Positions 7,426 through 15,257 of a DNA stretch of 26,099 nucleotides are shown one piece after another. Numbering within the stretch: the stretch's first letter is position 1; the number at the start of each line of letters is the position of its first letter. The notes below the pieces were generated by a model. The model had not been told where the DNA came from. It worked only from the letters and a program-made list of their open reading frames with translations, and made no database searches. Origin of the DNA: an uncultured Lachnospiraceae bacterium (GTDB lineage Bacteria > Bacillota > Clostridia > Lachnospirales > Lachnospiraceae); assembly GCA_910578405.1 (NCBI GenBank), contig CAJTQO010000046.1, positions 1 to 26,099 of the forward strand. The letters are read 5' to 3'. Position numbers and translations under genes: made by a program.

Positions 7426-8335
7426 ATCCGCCCTCCCGGCTGTCAATATAAGCCGCAACCTGCCCCAGGTAAGCCTCATCCCGGCACTGCGCCACCTGGC
7501 TTGCGCCCTTCACTTCATTGGTGAACTTCCCCTCCACGGCCTCTTTGTACCTGGCCTTTTTCAAAAACCATTCATACTCAATGTCACAGTGGCCAATGTC
7601 AATGGCCTGATATCCATAACGCGCCAGGTCATACGCCAGAACCGTCGCCGTCGGGCCAAGAGCCGCCAAAACAAGATAGGATTTATCAAACCCCAAGGCG
7701 CACTCCAGAATTTCCCGGTACAAAGAAAAAGCGTCTCTGGCCGGGCATACCACCCTTTTCACTTCCAACGCGCCAGCCAGCAGGTCATTGCCCACCCCAA
7801 ACCTTGTGCCTGTACCCTCCACAATAAGCGCCTTTCTCCCGTCCCATAGCTTTTTTATTTGGGAAAACCAGGCGCTTGCCTTTTTCCTGTCCTTATAGTC
7901 AATGTATGGCCTGGTAATGTTGGCCGAATAGCGCTCTTTGTCCCCCAGGCTTTCCTTCCACCATTCATAGTTATCATACAGGTTCTCCACCCAATATCTT
8001 TTTGCCTGAATCCGAAAGCCGCGCAGGCTCCTTAACACAGGAGGGACCCCAATCAGGCATCTCCCCTGGCCGCCCTTTAAAATTTCCGTTAGACGGTCCG
8101 CCAATATTTTATTATATTTCTGGAAGTCAATGGGATTCCCCCGCATAATGTTCATTTCCCCATCGCCAAAACGGGCTATGGACAGCCTTTCTTTATACAG
8201 CTTCTCCAATGTTTCGTCATTGTCCCGCACACGGATAGGATGAACCGTCTGCCTGACGCCCACCACCGTTCTCATATATCCATACTCCATCCCTCTGACA
8301 GGCGCCTCCTGCCCTTTTACTTTTGCATCGCCCAT
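7418..8335 (-). CDS. GT-D fold glycosyltransferase (SP_1767 / DUF1792 family)
   Basis: This 305-residue protein belongs to the DUF1792 / SP_1767 group, whose streptococcal member DGT1 defined the GT-D fold and extends the O-glycan of serine-rich repeat adhesins. The key motif is ARFGDGEMN, where D58-G-E60 is the DXE metal site. The C-terminal part has the family block LAALGPTATVLAYDLA followed by GYQAIDIGHCDIEYEWFL. The start at 8335 has GGGAGG about 8 bases upstream; an in-frame GTG at 8425 would add 30 basic, low-complexity residues without a good ribosome site. The protein is soluble and should work in the cytoplasm, consistent with building a glycan on a protein or lipid acceptor. The transferred sugar is unknown (glucose in DGT1). 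Confidence 0.9.
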   Translation of the reverse strand: MGDAKVKGQEAPVRGMEYGYMRTVVGVRQTVHPIRVRDNDETLEKLYKERLSIARFGDGEMNIMRGNPIDFQKYNKILADRLTEILKGGQGRCLIGVPPVLRSLRGFRIQAKRYWVENLYDNYEWWKESLGDKERYSANITRPYIDYKDRKKASAWFSQIKKLWDGRKALIVEGTGTRFGVGNDLLAGALEVKRVVCPARDAFSLYREILECALGFDKSYLVLAALGPTATVLAYDLARYGYQAIDIGHCDIEYEWFLKKARYKEAVEGKFTNEVKGASQVAQCRDEAYLGQVAAYIDSREGGYA

Positions 8336-8450
8336 TCTTTCCGCCTCCCGTCTGCATGCCCTTCTATGCCGCGTCGGCCCATTCTCCCTTTTGACGCTAA
8401 CACGCCGTTTTCCCCTTTGGTTCACCGGGCGGAAGCATCCCTAAAACGGG

Positions 8451-9593
8451 CTATCCTTTGCATCCGGATGGAACATCCGGCTCACCCGCCAGAAGCCGTT
8501 CCAATTCCGTGCCCAGCATGTATCCCCCTTTTCCAATCCCCATCGCTTCAAGCTGTCTGGCCACTTCCGTCTCGTAATCCTTTGTCCCCACAAGGATTCT
8601 CTGCCGCTTTGCATCTATTTGCATGCATGGGGCGATAAGCCTCCCCAACAGCTCCTTACCCTGCCTTCCCCTGTCATTGTCCATCCACCAGCGGATATCC
8701 GCCCCAAGCCCCTGCAGCATTTCATAACACCACAGGCCATACTCTCCAGCGCCGAACAAAATCATTTCCTTCCCATCCGTAACCCGCTCCCGTATCCGCC
8801 TGCGCCCTTCCTCTTCCAATCCGGCCAGCTTATCCTTCACTGCAGCCCTGACTTCGTTCTCCGCCCTCATCTTCCGAATCCGCTCCAGGTAATATTCTTT
8901 CCTTGCGCCGTTATACCGCTCCATATACTTCATAGAGATGTTGTAGGATTCTTCCATTCCTATCCGGAAATCCGTCTGACTGTAGCCGCCTGTCCGGAAA
9001 TATGCCATAACTTCCGGTATATAGCGTATCGTAACCCGGTTGACATACCAGCGCAGCATAAGCTCATAATCAGCGGCACTGCGGTAAGACTCGTCAAAAC
9101 CGCCATATTTTTCATAAAGGGCTTTTCGCGCAAACACCGTAGGATGGCAAATCTGCATCGCTGTATGCAGCTCCTGCGTCACTTCTTTGCCCGTTCCCTT
9201 CTCCTCCCTTGTCCTTCCGTCCGGGTACACAAACACCAGCCCTCCATGAACCGCCTGGCTTCCCTTGGTTTGCAGGTGGCTAACCGCCAGTTCCACCGCG
9301 CCGGGCGCATACCAGTCGTCGCTGTTAATAATTCCGACCACTTCCCCGGTCGCGTTTTCTATCCCTTTGTTCATAGCGTTATATATGCCGCCGTCTTTTT
9401 CGCTGAGGCAGCAGGAAATCCCGCTTTTATATTTTTGGAGCATTTCCTTGGTGCCGTCCGTGGAACCGCCGTCTATAATAATGTATTCTATATTGGGGTA
9501 AGTCTGGCCAAGCACGCTGCGGATGGTCTGTTCTATTGTGCCGGCGCTGTTTAGGCAGACGGTTATGATGGATACTTTGGGTTTTTTCGTCAT
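8451..9593 (-). CDS. GT2 glycosyltransferase with C-terminal Rossmann module
   Basis: The 380-residue protein starts MTKKPKVSIITVCLNS, a textbook GT2 opening, with YIIIDGGSTDGT at 37-48 and IINSDDW at 88-94 (SDD as the DXD-like site), then HPTVFARKALYEKYGGFDES for acceptor-side structure. From about residue 270 a coiled, charged linker leads to a Rossmann-like module, MILFGAGEYGLWCYEML, with an acidic residue after the second strand (WWMDNDRG). The start at 9593 makes an ATGA overlap with the upstream GT4 gene; an upstream in-frame ATG at 9620 lies inside that gene. This is the first gene on the GC-rich side of the composition break. Donor and acceptor are unknown. Confidence 0.9.
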   Translation of the reverse strand: MTKKPKVSIITVCLNSAGTIEQTIRSVLGQTYPNIEYIIIDGGSTDGTKEMLQKYKSGISCCLSEKDGGIYNAMNKGIENATGEVVGIINSDDWYAPGAVELAVSHLQTKGSQAVHGGLVFVYPDGRTREEKGTGKEVTQELHTAMQICHPTVFARKALYEKYGGFDESYRSAADYELMLRWYVNRVTIRYIPEVMAYFRTGGYSQTDFRIGMEESYNISMKYMERYNGARKEYYLERIRKMRAENEVRAAVKDKLAGLEEEGRRRIRERVTDGKEMILFGAGEYGLWCYEMLQGLGADIRWWMDNDRGRQGKELLGRLIAPCMQIDAKRQRILVGTKDYETEVARQLEAMGIGKGGYMLGTELERLLAGEPDVPSGCKG

Positions 9594-11140
9594 ATCATTA
9601 ATATAAAGTCGCTGCCGCACTGTTTTCCCCTGCTTTCTAAAGATAATATAATTTCATCGGAAGCTGCGTAATTTGCCACAATAATTAGCCCTGTCCAAGA
9701 TGCAACAACTTCATCAGGGGCATGGATGCAATATCCGTCCAAGCTTCCTGTTTTAAAAGCGTCCATATACCCTTTGATGACCCATTCTTTAAAGAAGACC
9801 TTTACTATATTTCCTGCTTCCCTGCCTAACTTCCCTGCCCCCCATATGTATACCTCTAAACGTCTTTTACCTAACGGAGAATTTTGCAGGCTATAAATAT
9901 ACCATAATCTGGAATACACATACTTTTCATCGTTAAAAAAGCTTTTATTCCCTTCAAACATACTTTTTATATTCTGAAGCCCAGACTCCAGTCCGCTTCG
10001 GCATATCAGAGCGGAATGCCGCTCCTTCCGGGATATAACAACCTCGTAAAAATTCCGTATCCTGGCGGCGACTACCTCAGGAGTATTATTTTTTAAATAG
10101 GTTTCATAAGAATTAGCAATGACGCTTTCTATTCTGCCAGTTTCCCTGTCAGCCAGAAATTCCTTAAATTTCACATAGATGCTTTTTGCATCATAGCCTT
10201 CTGCCAAATACCCGTTCCATCCGTCCTTTATTAATTCAGGTATCCCGCCCGCACAGGTTGTAAGAACCGGAACCCCAAACATCATGCTTTCCGTTATGGA
10301 AAACGGAAAAGATTCCCTTGTACTGCCACATAAAAGCAAATCGGCATTTTTTAAATAGCCTGTAATATCGGAAACAAATCCTTTAAACAAAACATACCTG
10401 TCCAGCCCATTTTCTTCCACATACGTCCTGCAGACGTCTGCGTACGCTCCAACATCATCTCCGCATAACGTCAAACGTATTAAAATCCCACCGGAAATGC
10501 ATTTGTCTACAAATTTAATTATTTCCAGTTGGTTTTTGGCCTTGTATATATGGCCAAGCGTCAAAACTTCCAAAACTTCATTCCTTTTTTTATGCCACGG
10601 CGCGCCATATCCCTTTTCCTTTCTATCCATACAGTTCCTTATGCACCGGGTTTTTACCTTCAGCCCCATTTCCCATAGTCTGCTGTAAAACTCTGAGTCG
10701 CATATCAGATACTTTGGAAAAATATCCACATATGGAATCCTGAATTCCCCTGCATAAATGGAATAAATACTCATCACATGCCCTATACCCAGTCCTCTGC
10801 ATGCCAGTTCCACCGCTATGTTCAATTGTATGCTATGCACTAAATCAGCTCCTTGGGTCAGCAAAAAATTCTCTACGGCAATGGAATCCCTTATGGCCTC
10901 ATATATATTTATTTCCCTTATGCTTGTTGCGGTGAAAAAACGGAGCCTGACAAACCCTAAGCCATATCTTCCACATCTTTTTGCCGCTTCCTTGCTGTAC
11001 TCCCCCTCTTCGTTTTCGGGTAAAACTACCTTAACCCGATTCCCCTCCCACTGCATTGCATAAGCCTGATGCAGCAAATTGTTCGCTGCGCCGCCAAAAC
11101 CACTCCAATCATCCAAAAAGTATATGATGTTCATTCGCAT
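9590..11140 (-). CDS. GT4 (GT-B) glycosyltransferase with C-terminal Rossmann module
   Basis: This is a 516-residue GT-B glycosyltransferase. The N-terminal domain begins NIIYFLDDWSGFGGAANNLL, the usual glycine-rich acceptor-side loop. The C-terminal half has VLTLGHIYKAKNQ and the GT4 EX7E motif ESFPFSITE followed by FGVPVLTTCAGGIPELI. After a link of about 70 residues it ends in a Rossmann-like module (LEVYIWGAGKLGREAGNIV) that is not part of a normal GT4. The ATG at 11140 is preferred to a TTG just before it; the ribosome site (AGAGAG) is weak and translation may depend on the FkbM gene 9 bases upstream. Its stop overlaps the next start (ATGA). Confidence 0.9.
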   Translation of the reverse strand: MRMNIIYFLDDWSGFGGAANNLLHQAYAMQWEGNRVKVVLPENEEGEYSKEAAKRCGRYGLGFVRLRFFTATSIREINIYEAIRDSIAVENFLLTQGADLVHSIQLNIAVELACRGLGIGHVMSIYSIYAGEFRIPYVDIFPKYLICDSEFYSRLWEMGLKVKTRCIRNCMDRKEKGYGAPWHKKRNEVLEVLTLGHIYKAKNQLEIIKFVDKCISGGILIRLTLCGDDVGAYADVCRTYVEENGLDRYVLFKGFVSDITGYLKNADLLLCGSTRESFPFSITESMMFGVPVLTTCAGGIPELIKDGWNGYLAEGYDAKSIYVKFKEFLADRETGRIESVIANSYETYLKNNTPEVVAARIRNFYEVVISRKERHSALICRSGLESGLQNIKSMFEGNKSFFNDEKYVYSRLWYIYSLQNSPLGKRRLEVYIWGAGKLGREAGNIVKVFFKEWVIKGYMDAFKTGSLDGYCIHAPDEVVASWTGLIIVANYAASDEIILSLESRGKQCGSDFILMI

Positions 11141-11149
11141 CAACTCTCT

Positions 11150-12178
11150 TTATTTTCTATATGCATATATCAACCCTGTGTTATTCTCCTGATTAAAATT
11201 CCAATAAACATAACCATTTTTTTTCAAAATATTTATAATCCTTTCACTCCCCATATAGTGCCACTCCAGCATAATCACTTTAATCCTGGCGAATAAATTG
11301 CATTCATCTATTCTTTCCAAGATTTTATACTCCTCACCTTCACAATCTATCTTTAATACAATATGTTCTAAAATATGATTTTTATAAATATCCATTAGTA
11401 TTTCTTTAATGTCTTTTATCCATATTTTTTCAACTTTGTCGTCATCCTTGGAAATAAGCTGCCATCCCTCATAGTTTTTCCTTGCGTGCAAATTAGTCTG
11501 CGCATCCGTGCTTTGCCCACAAGACATATTGGGATTATATAGGACTTCCCTTGACCCATTTGCATTACTTACCCCATAATGAAAACACATCTTTCTTTCT
11601 GCTCCCAAATGACTGTTTTCATTTATGTTTTTCATCGCCTGTCGGTACGTGTCTTTAAAAGGCTCATACGCATACACCTTTTTTACATTATTCTTTAATA
11701 AGAAGAATAATACGGCGCCCCCTATATTCATTCCTATGTCCAAAACTACTTCTGCAGTTTCGTTGCCTATATCATACCCATAGCAATTTAATTTAAATAT
11801 GTCATAGATATTGTTATATTCATCAACATTTCTGGCTGATACAGATATTCCGTTCAGGCTAACTTTTATATTTCCTTCTGAATCAACGCATACCGATTCC
11901 CATACATCATCTATCTGACTGCGTCCTAAAACAATATTTTCAGCGGGAATTTGGTATGTCTCCATTAAAACTTTTATTACCTCGAAACACATTCCCACGT
12001 CATATATTGCAATAATAACTTTATTGTAAGGCATTTTAACGGCCTCTGACAGACTGACGGTTCCCTCTTTCTCCTTCCTGTCCACAAGCGCAATTACATC
12101 AAACTGCCGCTCAATAACCTCTTTGTTTTCCTTATAAAATCCACCCTTTCCATAAACAATTGCCTTTTCCTTTTCCAT
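11150..12178 (-). CDS. FkbM-family methyltransferase with N-terminal Rossmann module
   Basis: The 342-residue protein opens with a Rossmann-like module (KAIVYGKGGFYKENKEVI, then FDVIALVDRKEKEG) and continues as an FkbM-type SAM-dependent methyltransferase. The SAM-binding strand is EVVLDIGMNIGGAVLFFL, the second motif KKVYAYEPFKDTYRQAMKNI, and VLKIDCEGEEYKILERI is the FkbM signature (KIDCEG). FkbM enzymes O-methylate sugars or polyketides, so methyl capping of a glycan residue is the likely role. In the leading module the usual GAG is GKG. It lies 12 bases after the standalone Rossmann gene. The substrate is unknown. Confidence 0.9.
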   Translation of the reverse strand: MEKEKAIVYGKGGFYKENKEVIERQFDVIALVDRKEKEGTVSLSEAVKMPYNKVIIAIYDVGMCFEVIKVLMETYQIPAENIVLGRSQIDDVWESVCVDSEGNIKVSLNGISVSARNVDEYNNIYDIFKLNCYGYDIGNETAEVVLDIGMNIGGAVLFFLLKNNVKKVYAYEPFKDTYRQAMKNINENSHLGAERKMCFHYGVSNANGSREVLYNPNMSCGQSTDAQTNLHARKNYEGWQLISKDDDKVEKIWIKDIKEILMDIYKNHILEHIVLKIDCEGEEYKILERIDECNLFARIKVIMLEWHYMGSERIINILKKNGYVYWNFNQENNTGLIYAYRK

Positions 12179-12190
12179 ACTCTTACTTTT

Positions 12191-12514
12191 CTATCTCCTT
12201 ATGAAATGTATCTTTGCAATGCCGTTTTCCATCAGTTGTCTGCATATGTCCAAACTATACTTGTTATATACAATATAATCCGCATCTTTATAATCTTTGA
12301 AAACCTGACTGGCGCTACATATGAAAATGCCATCTTCCGTCTTTCCACATACTTCTGATGAGTTATCACAGATACATACGACCCTATCCTTAATGCCAAG
12401 CTTTTCTAAATCCCCAAGCAGTTCCCTAAGCATATTTCCTGCCCCGAAAATAACAATATCACCTATGCCATTCCGTATTTTTTTATCATATTCTATCTTC
12501 CCTATATATTCCAT
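12191..12514 (-). CDS. Standalone small Rossmann-module protein
   Basis: This 107-residue protein consists of little more than the Rossmann-like module found fused to its neighbours: DIVIFGAGNMLRELLGDL near residue 20, then RVVCICDNSSEVCGK with an acidic residue after the second strand, and ADYIVYNKYSLDICRQLM. No transferase domain is attached. It overlaps the end of the deacetylase gene by 13 bases, and the FkbM gene follows 12 bases later, so it is co-translated with enzymes that carry the same module. It could be a broken-off domain, a docking subunit, or a small dinucleotide-binding protein. Nothing in it points to one reaction. It is not a frameshift remnant of the FkbM gene, which has its own module. 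Confidence 0.8.
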   Translation of the reverse strand: MEYIGKIEYDKKIRNGIGDIVIFGAGNMLRELLGDLEKLGIKDRVVCICDNSSEVCGKTEDGIFICSASQVFKDYKDADYIVYNKYSLDICRQLMENGIAKIHFIRR

Positions 12515-13428
12515 ACAAAACTATCCCCCAAAGTTTCCCCTACCTTTTTTACAAACTCTTCTTTTCCCCAATCCCTAATAATATGCCTTGGTATCTGAAA
12601 CGGGTCGCATCCTGGGGACCATATGGCGGGATAATTTGCCGCTGCCTTATAAAAGCCAAGCTCTCTGCATATCTCAATGGTTGTTTCATCATAATCCCCT
12701 TTCCCTCCAAATGGATAAGAAAAAACCGTGATTTTACGCTCAAACAAAGTGGAAAGCATACTTTGCGACACGGCCATTTCCGAGTATTGCTGCTGCCGCG
12801 GCAAACTTTTGAGTGAAGGATGGTTTTGCGTATGCGCGCCGATTGTCAACAGTGGCGATAAATATTTCTGCCCTGTATCCGTCTGAAGCACACAGTTTTC
12901 CGTACGCCCTTGCCCACTGCACCCGCTCCAGCTTTTGAGCTGTTTCATCCATTCCAGCCTTTTTTTCACATCAATCTTGTTATACATCAGCCAATGCATA
13001 GTATCATATAATTCACGTCTCTCACGGTATGTTTTCGTCGCCCATCCACATCCAAAAAAATCATCCTGAAGATAAAAATTCTCTGGATAATGCTTTTCCT
13101 CATCCAACAAATACCGTTCTAATTCATCCCACCAAAGCTCATTTTCTGTATTTATGCTCCCAGTGCAGATAAAAATCGTCGCAGGAATATTCAATTCCTC
13201 CAAAATTGGCAAAGCCATTGAAAAATTGTCCATATATCCGTCATCAAAGGTTATGCAGACAGCTTCTCCTTCCAACCTATCCCAGTCATCTTCAAACCGG
13301 ACAATTCTAAAATTCCTTTTCAACCATACCATCTGTTCATAAAAATGATCCGGTGAAACTGCCAGCAAATGAATATCCCTTTCCAGTACATTAACCCTAT
13401 GGTATAACAGCGTAAGAACTTTTCCCAT
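12502..13428 (-). CDS. Polysaccharide deacetylase family protein (NodB-like), cytoplasmic
   Basis: This 308-residue protein is a carbohydrate esterase 4 / NodB-type deacetylase. It has LLYHRVN near the start, the metal and catalytic motif TFDDGY (D62, D63), the second metal motif HTQNH (HxxxH), and SYPFGGKGDYDETT late in the domain. The start at 13428 is chosen because AGGAGG lies about 8 bases before it; an earlier in-frame GTG at 13470 would overlap the upstream gene and has no such site. Most family members are exported, yet no signal peptide or membrane anchor is seen, so it probably N-deacetylates a nucleotide sugar, lipid-linked or protein-linked glycan inside the cell. Substrate unknown. 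Confidence 0.88.
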   Translation of the reverse strand: MGKVLTLLYHRVNVLERDIHLLAVSPDHFYEQMVWLKRNFRIVRFEDDWDRLEGEAVCITFDDGYMDNFSMALPILEELNIPATIFICTGSINTENELWWDELERYLLDEEKHYPENFYLQDDFFGCGWATKTYRERRELYDTMHWLMYNKIDVKKRLEWMKQLKSWSGCSGQGRTENCVLQTDTGQKYLSPLLTIGAHTQNHPSLKSLPRQQQYSEMAVSQSMLSTLFERKITVFSYPFGGKGDYDETTIEICRELGFYKAAANYPAIWSPGCDPFQIPRHIIRDWGKEEFVKKVGETLGDSFVWNI

Positions 13429-13459
13429 CCTATTCCTCCTGACGCTATGTCCCAACATT

Positions 13460-14554
13460 TTATGCGTCACACTTTTTTAACACCGCGCATATGGAAACCT
13501 GGTAATCCTTATCATTGTAGTCCAATTCCTCTCTTGCTAATTCTTCTGCACATATCCCATATAACAAAGCTGCCGCAGTCTTCACATTCCCATAAGCCAT
13601 TATCCTATATTCCGCTCCAGGAACTGTAACGTCAAACAACTTTTTCAAACATAAATCCGTAAAACTCCAATATTGTCCCCACTGCTCCATATCATATCTG
13701 CTTATTTGTGTAATTCCACAAACTGTAATAAGCGCAGCCCCTCCCTGCCGCAACATACGAAAAATATTTGAAATCGCACTTTTACAATCAAAAAGAAACG
13801 GTAAAGTCTGCGTTAAAATAATGCAGTCCATGGAATCCGGCTCTATGCCTTCCCCTGTTTCAAAATTTCCCTTTATATATCCGTCCCGAACCGAATTCAC
13901 ATGCAATATATAGGAGTTTCTTACCCTTTCCCCTCCAAACTTCCTGGTATAGGTATCTTCCGCTATTTCCAATACGTCTCCTGTTATAGTTTCTTTTTCC
14001 GCCTCCAAAAACTTCTCTATGTAATACCGGTCGATCGGCGTTCCCCTGGAAAACCCAAAATCCCTGTTCAAAGCATCTATAGGCCCATTCTCACATATAA
14101 AACTGCCGCTGCGTTTCTTCCGTTCCTGAACCTGCGCAAGCTCTTCAAAGCTCTCCCCTTTGTTTATCAAAAACAGCTCTTTGTGGCTATCCATATAGAA
14201 TAAATTATCGCCAATGACTGTTAATTCCTCTCCACAGGAAAATAACTTTTTCTCCAGACCAGTTAACGCCCCTGCTTCATTCGGAAAAACAATGGATTCC
14301 CTTTTATACCCCAACTGTCTTAATTGCTGCCAAATATCATAAAACCTGGCTATTGCAATAACCACTATTGCATCCTCTTTATAATACGGCTTACATAAAG
14401 GCGCTTCCTTCCCATTACTTAGTAAAAATCCCCCTTTTCTATTATTATCAAAAAAACCAACTACTTCATAATCCTTTAATATATCTTCCTGTTTGCTTAA
14501 AAAAACTTCTCCACACCCAAATACATATGCACGACGTTTTCCAACTTTATTCAA
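13460..14554 (-). CDS. SAM-dependent methyltransferase-like protein with N-terminal Rossmann module
   Basis: The first 90 or so residues of this 364-residue protein are the Rossmann-like module (RRAYVFGCGEVFLSKQEDIL, then VVGFFDNNRKGG). The C-terminal half is a methyltransferase of the kind often fused to glycosyltransferases: TPIDRYYIEKFLE, DVLEIAEDTYTRKFGG as the SAM-loop region, DCIILTQTLPFL, MLRQGGAALITVCGI and QWGQYWSFTDLCLKKLF. The SAM loop departs from the common GxGxG pattern, as is usual in this group. Translation must begin at a TTG (14554), since no in-frame ATG or GTG precedes the module; the gap from the upstream gene is 4 bases. Methyl transfer to a sugar or lipid acceptor is inferred, not shown. 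Confidence 0.82.
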   Translation of the reverse strand: MNKVGKRRAYVFGCGEVFLSKQEDILKDYEVVGFFDNNRKGGFLLSNGKEAPLCKPYYKEDAIVVIAIARFYDIWQQLRQLGYKRESIVFPNEAGALTGLEKKLFSCGEELTVIGDNLFYMDSHKELFLINKGESFEELAQVQERKKRSGSFICENGPIDALNRDFGFSRGTPIDRYYIEKFLEAEKETITGDVLEIAEDTYTRKFGGERVRNSYILHVNSVRDGYIKGNFETGEGIEPDSMDCIILTQTLPFLFDCKSAISNIFRMLRQGGAALITVCGITQISRYDMEQWGQYWSFTDLCLKKLFDVTVPGAEYRIMAYGNVKTAAALLYGICAEELAREELDYNDKDYQVSICAVLKKCDA

Positions 14555-14558
14555 TCCC

Positions 14559-15245
14559 TTACCTGCTTTCCCTCAGCTTTAATAAATGCTCCACAATCTC
14601 CCAGTCTTTCGGTTCATCAATTTCATAATAGGAATCCTCCTGCATTTCCACCATTCCTATATTTCCGGACAGCCTGCATCCTGTACGTAGCAACGCCTCT
14701 TTGCTTGTTATGTAAAACGCTCCATTTTCAACGAAAAATCCCTCAAACTCCTGCCTCCTCGGCCGCCTTACCACATCATAGTTCAATGGTCTGGCCCTAT
14801 TGCCGGCACAGCGTTCCCAGCAAAATCTCCTCTGCCTTACTACAGACAATACACTGTCTATACCAGGTTCTCTAAACTTCTGAATGCCTTCTTCCAGTTC
14901 CTGGCTGGTCAACATCGGGGAAGTAGCCTGCACTAAAATAATATTTTCAAACTCATGCTCCTTGGCAAATTGCAGCATTGCCAGCTCTGTCGATGCAGTA
15001 TCCGTAGCTGAATCCTCACTTCTTCCTACTGCCTTTAACTTTTGGATGCCAAATCCTTCCACCGTTTCTCTTATCAGTCTGTCATCGGTTGCCACATAAA
15101 CCATATCTGTAAAACGACATCTGCATGAAGCCATAATCGCCCAATAAATCAAAGGCTTTCCGTTTATCTCTTTTATATTCTTACCAGGTATTGATTTACT
15201 TCCCCCACGCGCTGGTATAAAAACGATATTCTTGTATTTTTCCAT
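14559..15245 (-). CDS. CMP-nonulosonate cytidylyltransferase (NeuA-like)
   Basis: This 228-residue enzyme should activate a nonulosonic acid with CTP to give the CMP-sugar. The CTP-binding motif IPARGGSKSIPGKNI spans 10-24, followed by GKPLIYWAI, VATDD, and QATSPMLTSQELEEGI. The acidic metal-binding end is present (YYEIDEPKDW). Length equals that of other acylneuraminate cytidylyltransferases. It lies in a run with a NeuB-like synthase and a KdsC-like phosphatase, interrupted only by the propeller-like gene, so these would form one pathway. Sequence alone does not separate Neu5Ac, KDN, legionaminate and pseudaminate specificity. A GAGGA site lies about 10 bases before the ATG. Confidence 0.9.
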   Translation of the reverse strand: MEKYKNIVFIPARGGSKSIPGKNIKEINGKPLIYWAIMASCRCRFTDMVYVATDDRLIRETVEGFGIQKLKAVGRSEDSATDTASTELAMLQFAKEHEFENIILVQATSPMLTSQELEEGIQKFREPGIDSVLSVVRQRRFCWERCAGNRARPLNYDVVRRPRRQEFEGFFVENGAFYITSKEALLRTGCRLSGNIGMVEMQEDSYYEIDEPKDWEIVEHLLKLRESR

Positions 15246-15257
15246 CCCTTTCTTTCC

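Noticed and set aside
8619..9554. A 311-codon plus-strand open frame
   Set aside because: It is the exact shadow of the GT2 gene on the minus strand in GC-rich sequence, has no ribosome site and no recognisable motifs.
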